From: Posidoniimonas polymericola
GTDB taxonomy: Bacteria > Planctomycetota > Planctomycetia > Pirellulales > Lacipirellulaceae
Assembly: GCF_007859935.1 (NCBI RefSeq)
Contig: NZ_SJPO01000007.1
Location: 124,001-188,000, forward strand
Direction of reading: 5' to 3'
Length of the DNA stretch: 64,000 nucleotides
How positions within the stretch are numbered: position 1 is the stretch's first letter; every line of letters begins with the position of its first letter. The position numbers and the translations under genes are program-made. The notes below the pieces were generated by a model, which saw only the letters and a program-made list of their open reading frames with translations, was not told the DNA's origin and ran no database searches. This document shows positions 1 to 8,028 of this stretch, piece by piece.

Positions 1-225
1 CCGGTAGACCATCGCCGCATTGGCGGTGAACACCAGGTCGGGCAGCCCTTTGACCGGCGTCATCACCTCGATCGATGCCCCGGCCAACTCGAGCGCCGCC
101 CGCAGCGCGTCCCACTGCTCGCCGGCCAGCGTGTGGTCGGCCTGCCGCTCGGTGCTCATCCACGGGTTGATCTCGTACTCGATGCCGTAGAACAGCGGCG
201 GGCACATGAGGATGCGGGCGCCCAT
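1..225 (-). CDS. Amidinotransferase-fold (DDAH / arginine dihydrolase-like) protein, 5' part only
   Basis: Only the first 75 codons are in the window; the gene runs off the left edge. The visible protein begins MGARILMCPPLF and contains YEINPWM and then GLPDLVFTANA. These are N-terminal signatures of the guanidine-modifying superfamily: dimethylargininases and the N-terminal arginine dihydrolase half of cyanobacterial AgrE/ArgZ. Members hydrolyse the guanidino group of arginine or methylarginines. The catalytic His and Cys lie further along and cannot be checked. The ATG at 225 has AGAGG about 9 nt upstream. The next minus-strand gene upstream (1147-2406) resembles the other half of AgrE, which supports a role in arginine breakdown. 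Substrate specificity is inferred only. Confidence 0.75.
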   Translation of the reverse strand, partial: MGARILMCPPLFYGIEYEINPWMSTERQADHTLAGEQWDALRAALELAGASIEVMTPVKGLPDLVFTANAAMVYR

Positions 226-464
226 AGGAACCGGCCTCTTGGGGTGTGTGTTGCCAAGTTTCACCGGCGCCAACAGATGGCGGATCGCACCGGCTTTGAG
301 TGGTTCGCGGAGAATTGCATACTGAGTGGGCCTGCGGTGCTTGAGAGTTCAGTTACCGACCGCTAGGATCCGGCTACCCGCCTCTTCGCAGTTATTAGGA
401 CCGCCGGAGTGGCCGTGTTGGTTCGGAACCGGACTATTCCTACGTACCTGAGCGAGAGAGCCTA

Positions 465-1103
465 ATGCAGCCTGTAGAATCTCGGATCGTCATGATTGTC
501 GCAATCGTGGTTTGCCTGCTCGCGCCGGAGGCGAACTCCGCAACGGTGACCGATCTGGTTGGGGACAAGGACGGCTTTGGCGTTCCGGGGGCGCCGGCGA
601 CGCCGGCCGATGGCGTGCTGTGGCGTGACGACTTGGGGGGAATCTTCTTTACTGACTACCGGGACGCCGACGACTTGGCCGACGCGCCTTTCACGGACAT
701 TTGGCAGGCCCCGGGCAGCGTAAGCTACTCGCACAGCTACGCGTTAGGGGGCATGCAGGCGTTGCAAGCGACGCTCCAGCTGCAGATCGCAGGAATCGCT
801 GATGTCGACGGTCCTTATCAGGTCTCGGTTAATTCGATTGTTATTGGTCAGATTGATGCGAACGCTGCGGCCAACGCGTTTCAAGAAGTCAAGCTGTACT
901 CATTCAACATACCGGTTGCGTTGATCAACGGGAGTGACGCGATCGAAGTGAGCGCTTCTCAGGGCGACGGCAACATCTTCAATTTCTCTGAGTTGATAGT
1001 CCGAACCGTTCCTGAGCCTACTGCGTTGGCCTTATCTGCGTTGGTGCTGGGGAGCTACGGAGTCGCGACGCGGCGGCGAATTGAATTCCGACGGTCTGCC
1101 TAG
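465..1103 (+). CDS. Secreted PEP-CTERM protein of unknown function
   Basis: A 212-residue protein with an N-terminal hydrophobic signal peptide (about residues 8-25, cleavage near ANSA). At the C-terminus it has a PEP-CTERM signal: VPEP, a hydrophobic segment, then an RRR cluster. Such tails are cut by an exosortase and the protein is delivered to the envelope or exopolysaccharide matrix. The middle (about 30-175) is rich in polar beta-strand-like sequence and matches no family I can name. The ATG at 465 follows a GAGAG stretch. The gene stands alone between two minus-strand genes and converges with the LOR/SDH gene that ends at 1147. Confidence 0.75.
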   Translation: MQPVESRIVMIVAIVVCLLAPEANSATVTDLVGDKDGFGVPGAPATPADGVLWRDDLGGIFFTDYRDADDLADAPFTDIWQAPGSVSYSHSYALGGMQALQATLQLQIAGIADVDGPYQVSVNSIVIGQIDANAAANAFQEVKLYSFNIPVALINGSDAIEVSASQGDGNIFNFSELIVRTVPEPTALALSALVLGSYGVATRRRIEFRRSA

Positions 1104-1146
1104 GACTGTGCAGCCGCATCGGTCAATGAAATGGTGAGGCGTGCGC

Positions 1147-2406
1147 TCACTGCCCACTCGTTTTCCATACTTCCTCGACCAGCGACCGCAAGAACGGCTC
1201 GACGTCGGTCACCAGGCCGACCGTCTGGAAGCTGCCGCGGTCGCTCAGCTTAATGACGGTCGACGGGTTGATGTCGACGCACACCACTTTGACCCACGCC
1301 GGCAGCAGGTTGCCGACCGCGATCGAGTGCAGCGTGGTGGCGATCATTAGGCAGAACGTGACGTCGCGGACCGCTTCGCGCATCTGACGCTGGGCGTCGA
1401 GCACGTCAGTGATGACGTCGGGCAGGGGGCCGTCGTCGCGGATGCTGCCGGCCAGCAGGAACTCCACGTTGTTCTTCACGCAGTCGTGCATCACTCCCGA
1501 GGTGATCAGGCCCTGGTCGACGGCCGCGGCGATCGAGCCCACCCGGCGGATCCGGTTGATGGCCCGCAGGTGGTGCTCGTGGCCCGCCTCGGCGATGCGG
1601 GCGTCGTCGAGGTGCACGCCGAGGCTGGTGCCGAACATCGCCTGCTCGATGTCGTGGGTCGCCAGGGCGTTGCCGGCGAACAGCTTGTGCACGTAGCCGC
1701 CGCGGATCAGCTCCGACAGCAGCGGGCCGCTGCCGGTGTGCACAATCGCTGGCCCGCCGACGATCAGCGTCTTGCCGCCGCCGGCTTGGTTGTCACGCAG
1801 CAGCTCAGCGATCTGGCGTACCTGGCCAGCCTTCGGTTTCTCGGTCGACACGGCGCTGTTCATGAACGCGAACGCGTGCTCGCCGGCGTCGCCCCGGTCG
1901 GGCGGGAAGACCCGCACGCCGGCGTGGCCGACGATCACCTTGTCGCCAACATTGACTTCGGACATCGGCACGCACCGCGGGCGGTCGTCCTTGCCGACGA
2001 CCACGCCGCAGTCCATCTCCTGGTCGGCGACCTCGACCCACTGGCCGCCGAGCCGGACCTCGGTCCGCTGGTTGGTTGACGAGTAGAACCCCTCGGGCAG
2101 CACGCCGGCCTGCCCGACCGGCTCGGTCTGGCAGTCGATGCTGTGCACCGGCACGGCGCCGTGGTCGGAAATAGCGGCCAGGATCGCCTGCAGGGCTTCA
2201 TCGGTGGCCGCTCGGACCTCGATCAGCGCCCGGCTGGGGTCGGATCGCCCCTGGCCGATGGCGATTGACTTGATCTTGAACGTCCCGCCGCCGGTAGTGA
2301 TCGTGTCGAGCACCTTGGGCAGAATCAGGCTGTCGATGATGTGGCCCGCGACCTCGACTTCTTCGACGTGGGTCGCTTCGGCGGCGTGGGGGCTGGAGTC
2401 GCCCAT
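1147..2406 (-). CDS. LOR/SDH-domain protein of the TIGR00300 family (ornithine cyclodeaminase-like)
   Basis: A 419-residue protein. Its first half (about 15-120) is the LOR/SDH conserved region, and the rest is the TIGR00300-type nucleotide-binding part. Archaeal members and the C-terminal half of cyanobacterial AgrE act as ornithine cyclodeaminases, converting ornithine to proline and ammonia. Visible landmarks are the Gly-rich TTGGGTFK near residue 40 and VVGKDDRPRCVPM near 135. I chose the ATG at 2406 because AAAGGAGA lies 9 nt upstream; the open frame continues 58 codons further but that part looks like spacer. It is divergent from the gene at 2579. Together with the partial gene at the left edge it could form a two-protein arginine-to-proline route. 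Family assignment is firm, exact reaction inferred. Confidence 0.8.
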   Translation of the reverse strand: MGDSSPHAAEATHVEEVEVAGHIIDSLILPKVLDTITTGGGTFKIKSIAIGQGRSDPSRALIEVRAATDEALQAILAAISDHGAVPVHSIDCQTEPVGQAGVLPEGFYSSTNQRTEVRLGGQWVEVADQEMDCGVVVGKDDRPRCVPMSEVNVGDKVIVGHAGVRVFPPDRGDAGEHAFAFMNSAVSTEKPKAGQVRQIAELLRDNQAGGGKTLIVGGPAIVHTGSGPLLSELIRGGYVHKLFAGNALATHDIEQAMFGTSLGVHLDDARIAEAGHEHHLRAINRIRRVGSIAAAVDQGLITSGVMHDCVKNNVEFLLAGSIRDDGPLPDVITDVLDAQRQMREAVRDVTFCLMIATTLHSIAVGNLLPAWVKVVCVDINPSTVIKLSDRGSFQTVGLVTDVEPFLRSLVEEVWKTSGQ

Positions 2407-2578
2407 GGCAGAGGTCTCCTTTCCGAACAGATTGCGCAGATTGCCAGCTCGGCCGGGCCCGGGTCCGACTTCCTGAACGGGCCTCAAACCCCTATAATAC
2501 AAAATCTTACGTCTTTTTGGCGCTCGCGGAGAGGGCGCCGTGACTGGCAGAACGCCGAAACGCAGCCAACCGAAGTAC

Positions 2579-3775
2579 ATGAGCGATCAAAACAAGAGCA
2601 ACTGGGACGACCTGGCCAGCGAACTCGGCGCCCAGCCCCAGCCCGAAGTCGAGCAGCCCGCAGAGCAAAGCTCTGCTGCTAGCGCTCCTTCGCCGTCCTA
2701 TGAAGAAGTGGAGTACGAGGAGCCGACCCGCCCCGCCGCGGGGTGGGACTCGCTTCTAGGTGACTTCGGCATCGACGCGCCCGCCCCAAAGGCCGCCGCT
2801 CCAACGCCGCCGCCAGCAGTTGCCGAGCCGCCGGCGCCCGTGGCGGCAGAAAAGCCCGCCAAGCCAGAGCCGGCCGCGCCGGAGCCGGTTCAAGAGATCC
2901 CGACGAACGCGTTCGCCGCAGGTCCCGAGCTACCGGCGCCCGAGCCACCGGCGCCCGCAGCCGAGGTAGTTGACGAAGTGACGGAAGAGCCCGTTGCCTC
3001 GCAGCCCGAGCAGGCAGAACCCGCCACGGATCAGGCGACCGAAGCCGCCGAGCAGTCGGAGCAGGCCGAGCCCGCCCCCAGCAAGTGGGACCTGGCGCCC
3101 AAGTCGCAGCTGTCGCTGCCAGACTGGTTCCCGTTTGCCGGCAAGCGATCCAAGGCCCCCGTGGCCCCGCCCGAACCGCCGGCGGAGAGCCCGGCCGAGG
3201 GTGTTGTCGAGCCGGCCGCCGCTCAGCGGCCCGCCGAAGAGCCCGCCCCGGCGGAAATCAAGGCAAAGTCGGAGCCCTCCCAATCAGAGCCCCCCATATC
3301 AGAGTCAGTGACCGACGCCCCGCTTGCTGACGAGAGGGCGGGCAATGACAACTCCGGTGAAGAGCAGCCCGCCGAGGGAGAGGAGGGTGGCGAGGAGCGT
3401 CCCCGCCGCCGCCGCCGACGCCGTGGACGCCGCCGTCGCTCGTCCGCGACGCCTGTCGACACCGCCACCACCGCCGAAGAAGAAGCCGCCGAGGCGGTCG
3501 ATGAGAGCTTCGCCGCGCTCGGCGAGACCGAGGAAGCCGACGAGGCGGACGAGGTCGACAATCGGGCGGTCGACGATTCGGACGAGTCCGACGACGACCA
3601 CGACGACGGCGCCACCCCCAAACACCGGAGTGTCCCGTCGTGGGGTGACGCGATTTCGGTGGTTGTCGACTCGAATATCGCCCATCGCTCCGAACGCAAG
3701 AAGTTCACCGTCCGCAGCAGCGGGGGCGGTCGCGGGCGCCGCGGCGGCCGGCGTCGCAAGAAGCCGACCAGCTAG
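2579..3775 (+). CDS. Long disordered acidic/basic protein, possibly nucleic-acid binding
   Basis: A 398-residue protein starting MSDQNKSNWDDLASELG. Residues about 15-240 are Ala/Pro/Glu-rich and almost certainly disordered. A run of about 14 arginines broken by Gly follows near 270-290, then a strongly acidic stretch (EEADEADEVDN...DDDHDDG). It ends with a short ordered-looking segment, SVPSWGDAISVVVDSNI, and an RGRRGGRRRKK tail. Arg/Gly-rich tails of this kind commonly bind RNA or DNA; that role is inferred. A GTG start at 2540 is possible, but the ATG at 2579 begins where the protein-like sequence begins. It is divergently arranged with the gene at 1147-2406, so the two promoters share 172 bp. 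Confidence 0.65.
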   Translation: MSDQNKSNWDDLASELGAQPQPEVEQPAEQSSAASAPSPSYEEVEYEEPTRPAAGWDSLLGDFGIDAPAPKAAAPTPPPAVAEPPAPVAAEKPAKPEPAAPEPVQEIPTNAFAAGPELPAPEPPAPAAEVVDEVTEEPVASQPEQAEPATDQATEAAEQSEQAEPAPSKWDLAPKSQLSLPDWFPFAGKRSKAPVAPPEPPAESPAEGVVEPAAAQRPAEEPAPAEIKAKSEPSQSEPPISESVTDAPLADERAGNDNSGEEQPAEGEEGGEERPRRRRRRRGRRRRSSATPVDTATTAEEEAAEAVDESFAALGETEEADEADEVDNRAVDDSDESDDDHDDGATPKHRSVPSWGDAISVVVDSNIAHRSERKKFTVRSSGGGRGRRGGRRRKKPTS

Positions 3776-4385
3776 TCGGCGGCGAGAAACGCTAGCCGAA
3801 ACGCGGGCTTTCTCTGCGGCGGTCCCCACCGCGGGGGGGCCGCCGGCCAATCTCTGATACCCGCATCCGGCGGGCCGCGACGCCCGTTTGACCCGCGGAT
3901 TCCGGCGTTCTGCCGCCGCGCCGCCGCCAACTTTGTCAGGAAGTTGGGAAGTCGGTGTTGCCCGCTGTGTAATTCCGATTGATACTTTAGGTGAGTGAGG
4001 TCGCGTCTGCCGGCATGGTTTCGCCGGCGCCGCCCACGCTCGCCAGCGACGATTCCCCACCTTCCGCTCTTTGCCAATTTCGCCCTCGGGCGTTTCTAAG
4101 AGTCGCGACGGGAGCCTCGTTTGCCCCCCCCGCGCCGGGCGGATCCTCTCTCCGCTCCCCTCTGCCGCACGCCCGCCGCTGTGCGCCCGCCGCGTTTCGA
4201 TTGGGGTCGCACCGCGTGGCCACCCACTGGCGGGCGCGTTGACTGAGTGCGAATGGTTGGTGCGTTTCAAGCGAACGGATTGCATGAACGCGCGAACCAA
4301 GGGGCGGCTGTGCCGCTCTGTCTTCGCTGCGTTCTTATCGGAATACCTTGGGTCATTCGCTTCATAATCCAGGAGTTCGCGCGGC
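3776..4385. other. 610-bp gene-free spacer upstream of prkA
   Basis: I see no convincing gene in this stretch. Frames stay open on both strands because of the high GC content, but their translations are Arg/Pro/Ala-rich noise. Lower-GC patches near 3950-3990 and 4320-4370 could hold the prkA promoter. An AGGAG at 4371-4375, 10 nt before the prkA ATG, is the only clear signal. Confidence 0.5.
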
Positions 4386-6446
4386 ATGGACAACGGACGC
4401 AGCATTATCGAACTAGTCGCCCAGCGGCAGGACCGAGACCAGTTCCGACGCAAGAACTGGGTCGGGACCTTCGAGGAGTACCTGAACCTGGTCAGGGAGA
4501 ACCCGCAGGTCACGCGCACCGCGTACCAGCGGCTGTACGACATGATCTTGTCGTACGGGGTCGAGACCATCGAGACCCGCCGCGAGAAGCACCTGCACTA
4601 CAAGTTCTTCGACGACCCCGACGGCGACGGCCACGACGCGGTGTTCGGGCTCCGCCGGCCGCTCAAGGACCTGGTCAACGCGCTCAAGAGCGCCGCCAAC
4701 GGCTACGGCATCGAACGCCGCGTGCTGCTGCTGCACGGCCCGGTCGGCAGCAGCAAGAGCACGATCGCGCGGCTGCTGAAGAAGGGGCTCGAGCGGTACA
4801 GCGCCACCGACGCCGGCGCGCTGTACACCCTCGGCTGGGTCGACGAGGACGAGCCGGACGACCCGGCCAAGATCCAGTGGTGCCCGATGAACGAGGAGCC
4901 GCTGCACCTGATCCCGACCCGCTTCCGGGCCGATGTCGAGGCCCAGCTCAACGCCGGCCGCGGCGAGGACGACTACCACGTCCGGGTCGACGGTTTCCTC
5001 GACCCGTACTGCCGGTTCATCTACCAGCAGCGGCTGAAGCACTACGACGGCGACTGGACCCGACTGGTGCAGGACATCCGCGTCAAGCGGGTGATCCTCA
5101 GCGAGAAGGACCGCGTCGGGATCGGCACCTTCCAGCCGAAGGACGAGAAGAACCAGGACGCCACCGAGCTGACCGGCGACATCAACTACCGCAAGATCGC
5201 CGAGTACGGCAGCGACTCCGACCCGCGGGCGTTCAACTTCGACGGCGAGTTCAACATCGCCAACCGCGGCATCATCGAGTTTGTCGAGGTGCTGAAGCTC
5301 GACGTGGCGTTCCTGTACGACCTCTTGGGCGCCAGCCAGGAGCACCGCATCAAGCCGAAGAAGTTTGCCCAGACCGACATCGACGAGGTGATCATCGGCC
5401 ACACCAACGAGCCGGAGTACCGCCGCCTGCAGAGCAACGAGTTTATGGAGGCCCTCCGCGACCGCACGGTGAAGATCGACGTGCCGTACGTCACGACCCT
5501 CAACAACGAGATCCGCATCTACGAGAAGGACTACAACAACCAGACCGTCCGCGGCAAGCACATCGCCCCGCACACGATCGAGATGGCGGCCATGTGGGCC
5601 GTGCTGACGCGGCTCGAGGAGCCGAAGCACGCGGGCCTGACCAGGCTGCAGAAGATGAAGCTCTACAACGGCAAGACCCTGCCCGGGTTCACCGACGAGA
5701 ACATCAACGAGCTCCGCGAGCAGGCGACCACCGAGGGGATGATCGGCATCTCGCCGCGGTACGTGCAGGACAAGCTGTCCAACGCGTTGGTGGCCCACCC
5801 CGAGTCGCACAGCATCAACCCGTTTATGGTGCTCAACGAGCTCGAGACCGGCCTCAAGCACCACAGCCTGATCAACAACGAGGAGACCAAGCAGGAGTAC
5901 CGCGACCTCCTCGGTGTGGTAAAGGAGGAGTACACCAATATCGTCAAGAACGAGGTCCAACGCGCCATCGCCGCCGACGAGGACGCCCTCACCCGGCTGT
6001 GCGCCAACTACATCGACAGCGTCAAGGCGTACACGCAGCGCGAGAAGGTGAAGAACAAGTTTACCGGCGAGTACGAGGAGCCGGACGAGCGGTTGATGCG
6101 AGGCATCGAAGAGAAGATCGACATCCCCGACTCCCGCAAGGACGACTTCCGCCGCGAGATCATGAACTACATCGGCGCGTTGTCGATCGACGGCAAGAAG
6201 TTCGACTTCCGCAGCAACGAACGCCTGCACAAGGCGCTCGAGCTGAAGCTGTTCGAGGACCAGAAGGACTCGATCAAGCTGACCAGCCTGGTGTCGAACG
6301 TCGTGGACACGGACACCCAGCAAAAGATCGACATCGTCAAGGGCCGCCTGATCCGCGATTTCGGCTACGACGACGAGTCCGCCACGGATGTGCTGCAGTA
6401 CGTGGCCAGCATTTTCGCTCGGGGCGATGCGAAGAAGGAGGATTAG
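4386..6446 (+). CDS. prkA: PrkA/YeaG-family serine protein kinase
   Basis: A 686-residue protein of the usual PrkA length. The N-terminal AAA-like part has a Walker A motif GPVGSSKST at residues 118-126. The C-terminal part corresponds to the PrkA kinase-like domain. In Escherichia coli (YeaG) and Bacillus subtilis this cytoplasmic protein acts in the response to nutrient stress, stationary phase or sporulation. AGGAG lies 10 nt before the ATG. The next two genes are a DUF444 protein and SpoVR, the same trio as yeaG-yeaH-ycgB, so co-transcription is likely even though the spacers (177 and 292 bp) are long and filled with palindromes. Family identification is very secure; its targets here are unknown. 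Confidence 0.95.
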   Translation: MDNGRSIIELVAQRQDRDQFRRKNWVGTFEEYLNLVRENPQVTRTAYQRLYDMILSYGVETIETRREKHLHYKFFDDPDGDGHDAVFGLRRPLKDLVNALKSAANGYGIERRVLLLHGPVGSSKSTIARLLKKGLERYSATDAGALYTLGWVDEDEPDDPAKIQWCPMNEEPLHLIPTRFRADVEAQLNAGRGEDDYHVRVDGFLDPYCRFIYQQRLKHYDGDWTRLVQDIRVKRVILSEKDRVGIGTFQPKDEKNQDATELTGDINYRKIAEYGSDSDPRAFNFDGEFNIANRGIIEFVEVLKLDVAFLYDLLGASQEHRIKPKKFAQTDIDEVIIGHTNEPEYRRLQSNEFMEALRDRTVKIDVPYVTTLNNEIRIYEKDYNNQTVRGKHIAPHTIEMAAMWAVLTRLEEPKHAGLTRLQKMKLYNGKTLPGFTDENINELREQATTEGMIGISPRYVQDKLSNALVAHPESHSINPFMVLNELETGLKHHSLINNEETKQEYRDLLGVVKEEYTNIVKNEVQRAIAADEDALTRLCANYIDSVKAYTQREKVKNKFTGEYEEPDERLMRGIEEKIDIPDSRKDDFRREIMNYIGALSIDGKKFDFRSNERLHKALELKLFEDQKDSIKLTSLVSNVVDTDTQQKIDIVKGRLIRDFGYDDESATDVLQYVASIFARGDAKKED

Positions 6447-6479
6447 TAAGCGACCGCCGCGTAGCGGCGCACCGTGGTC

Positions 6480-6500
6480 CCCTCCCCGGCAGGGGGAGGG
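6480..6500. repeat. GC-rich hairpin after prkA
   Basis: CCCTCCCC (6480-6487) and GGGGAGGG (6493-6500) form a perfect 8-bp stem around a GGCAG loop, 34 bp after the prkA stop. A smaller GCCGC-GTA-GCGGC stem lies just before it, near 6455-6468. No T-run follows, so a classical terminator is not supported. It may slow transcription or protect the prkA mRNA 3' end. Confidence 0.5.
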
Positions 6501-6591
6501 GCTAGGGGAGGGGGTTGGCCCCACGAGCAAGCCCAACCCGAGCAGGCAGCCCAACCCGTGCGGGGTGGGATCGTTTGAACCAACCGAAGCC

Positions 6592-6616
6592 GTCCCACCC
6601 CTGGCGGGGTGGGCTG
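6592..6616 (+). repeat. 25-bp palindrome, copy 1, abutting the yeaH ribosome binding site
   Basis: The core CCCACCCCTGGCGGGGTGGG forms an 8-bp perfect stem with a TGGC loop. The same 25 bases occur inverted at 7758-7782 and direct at 7950-7974. This copy ends exactly where the GAGGG ribosome binding site (6616-6620) of the DUF444 gene begins, so a folded mRNA could influence its translation. A related imperfect stem, CCCAACCC / GGGGTGGG, lies at 6550-6569. Confidence 0.8.
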
Positions 6617-6623
6617 AGGGAAT

Positions 6624-7736
6624 ATGCCACTCGACATCGAACGTGACCAACGCCGCTTCAAGGAGATCGTCCGCGGTCGCCTGCGGAAGAATCTCCGCAA
6701 GTACGTCACGCAGGGCGAGATGATGGGCCGCAAGGGCAAGGACCTCGTGTCGATCCCGATCCCGTCGCTCGACGTGCCGCGGTTTAAGTTTGGCGACAAC
6801 GGCGCCGGCGGCGTCGGCACGGGCGAGGGCGAGGAGGGCCAGCCGGTCGGCAAGGGGGGCCAGCCGCAGGGCGGGCCCGGCGAGGCCGGCAGCGACCCCG
6901 GCAGCGAGCACTTCATGGAGGTCGACGTCAGCCTCGACGAGCTGGCCGAGATCCTTGGCGACGAACTCGAGCTCCCCCGCATCCTGCCCAAGGGCGACGC
7001 CAGCCTGCAGGACGAGAAGTCCAAGTACGACAGCATCCGTTCGACCGGCCCCGAGTCGCTGCGTCACAAGAAGCGGACCTACCTCAAGGCGCTAAAGCGA
7101 CAGATCTCGACCGGCGAGTACACTCCCGACGACCCGCGGGTGGTGCCGATCAAGTCGGACAAGCAGTATCGCAGCTGGAGCACCATCCAGCACCCCGAGG
7201 TCAATGCGGTGATCATCTACGTGATGGACGTCTCCGGCAGCATGACCGACGACCAGAAAGAGATCGTCCGCACCGAGGCGTTCTGGATCGACACCTGGCT
7301 CGGCAGCCAATACAAGGGGATCGAAAAGCGCTACATCATTCACGACGCCGTGGCCAAGGAGGTCGACGAGCACACCTTCTACCACACCCGGGAGTCCGGC
7401 GGCACACGGATCTCCAGCGCCTACAAGGTGTGCGCCGACCTGATCGAGAAGGACTTCCCGCCGGCCGACTGGAACATCTACGTGTTCCAGTTCTCCGACG
7501 GCGACAACTGGGGCGAGGACAACGAGAAGGCGTTCAGCGAGCTGGGCGACCGCATCCTGCCGCACGTGAACCTGTACGCTTACGGCCAGGTCGAGTCGCC
7601 CTACGGCAGCGGCGAGTTCCTCGGCCGCCTGAAGAGCCGCTTCGGCGAGAGCCACGAGGCGATCGTCACCAGCGAGATCGAGGACAAGGACGCGATCTAC
7701 GAGTCGATCAAGACCTTCCTAGGTAAAGGGAAGTAA
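6624..7736 (+). CDS. yeaH: YeaH-family DUF444 protein with VWA-like domain
   Basis: A 370-residue protein of the DUF444/UPF0229 family. The N-terminus (1-50) is basic and a Gly-rich linker follows (about 57-95). The C-terminal half is von Willebrand factor A-like with an intact MIDAS motif DVSGS at 202-206. DUF444 proteins always travel with PrkA and SpoVR and are thought to act with them in stress survival; the biochemical role is not known. The ATG is preceded by GAGGG only 3 nt away, immediately downstream of palindrome copy 1. The gene lies between prkA and spoVR on the same strand. Confidence 0.93.
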   Translation: MPLDIERDQRRFKEIVRGRLRKNLRKYVTQGEMMGRKGKDLVSIPIPSLDVPRFKFGDNGAGGVGTGEGEEGQPVGKGGQPQGGPGEAGSDPGSEHFMEVDVSLDELAEILGDELELPRILPKGDASLQDEKSKYDSIRSTGPESLRHKKRTYLKALKRQISTGEYTPDDPRVVPIKSDKQYRSWSTIQHPEVNAVIIYVMDVSGSMTDDQKEIVRTEAFWIDTWLGSQYKGIEKRYIIHDAVAKEVDEHTFYHTRESGGTRISSAYKVCADLIEKDFPPADWNIYVFQFSDGDNWGEDNEKAFSELGDRILPHVNLYAYGQVESPYGSGEFLGRLKSRFGESHEAIVTSEIEDKDAIYESIKTFLGKGK

Positions 7737-7757
7737 TGAACCAAGCCAACCCAATGA

Positions 7758-7782
7758 CAGCCCACCCCGCCAGGGGTGGGAC
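7758..7782 (-). repeat. 25-bp palindrome, copy 2 (inverted), after yeaH
   Basis: Exact reverse complement of the 25-bp sequence at 6592-6616, starting 22 bp after the yeaH stop. With copy 3 (7950-7974) it forms a perfect 25-bp inverted repeat that brackets most of the yeaH-spoVR spacer. Confidence 0.8.
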
Positions 7783-7794
7783 CGACGGAGTGTG

Positions 7795-7876
7795 AACAGT
7801 AGGAAGCAGAGTGAACAGAGAGATGGGGCGACGTTTGCTAGCAAGCCTCTGCTCTCTCTGCTTCCTTCTGTTAAAC
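7795..7876. repeat. Imperfect inverted repeat in the yeaH-spoVR spacer
   Basis: The left arm contains GAACAGTAGGAAGCAGAG and the right arm CTCTGCTTCCTTCTGTT, which are near reverse complements around a central segment. The result is a long imperfect stem nested between palindrome copies 2 and 3. It could be the remains of a small mobile element. Confidence 0.45.
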
Positions 7877-7949
7877 AGAACTTGAACAGTCGTAACCGAA
7901 GAGAACGAGGTGCATCTTGCTCGTTCGTTTGAGAGCTCTAGGTAGTTCA

Positions 7950-7974
7950 GTCCCACCCCTGGCGGGGTGGGCTG
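7950..7974 (+). repeat. 25-bp palindrome, copy 3, upstream of spoVR
   Basis: Identical over all 25 bases to 6592-6616 and in the same orientation. It ends 54 bp before the spoVR ATG, so unlike copy 1 it does not touch the start codon region. Confidence 0.8.
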
Positions 7975-8028
7975 CCAGGTAGTCGATCGCCAATGGCCAA
8001 CAGCTAACCGCCCATAGCCAATACCCCT

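Noticed and set aside
3305-4570. A 421-codon minus-strand frame covering the prkA upstream spacer
   Set aside because: It overlaps the 3' end of the disordered-protein gene and the start of prkA, and its translation is low-complexity Arg/Ala.
4247-6505. A 752-codon plus-strand frame overlapping prkA
   Set aside because: Arg/Pro-rich translation in the shifted frame of prkA, which matches its family over full length.
4413-7067. An 884-codon open frame on the minus strand across prkA and yeaH
   Set aside because: It is antisense to two firmly identified genes and its Val/Leu/Ala/Asp-rich translation is the usual shadow of GC-biased third positions.
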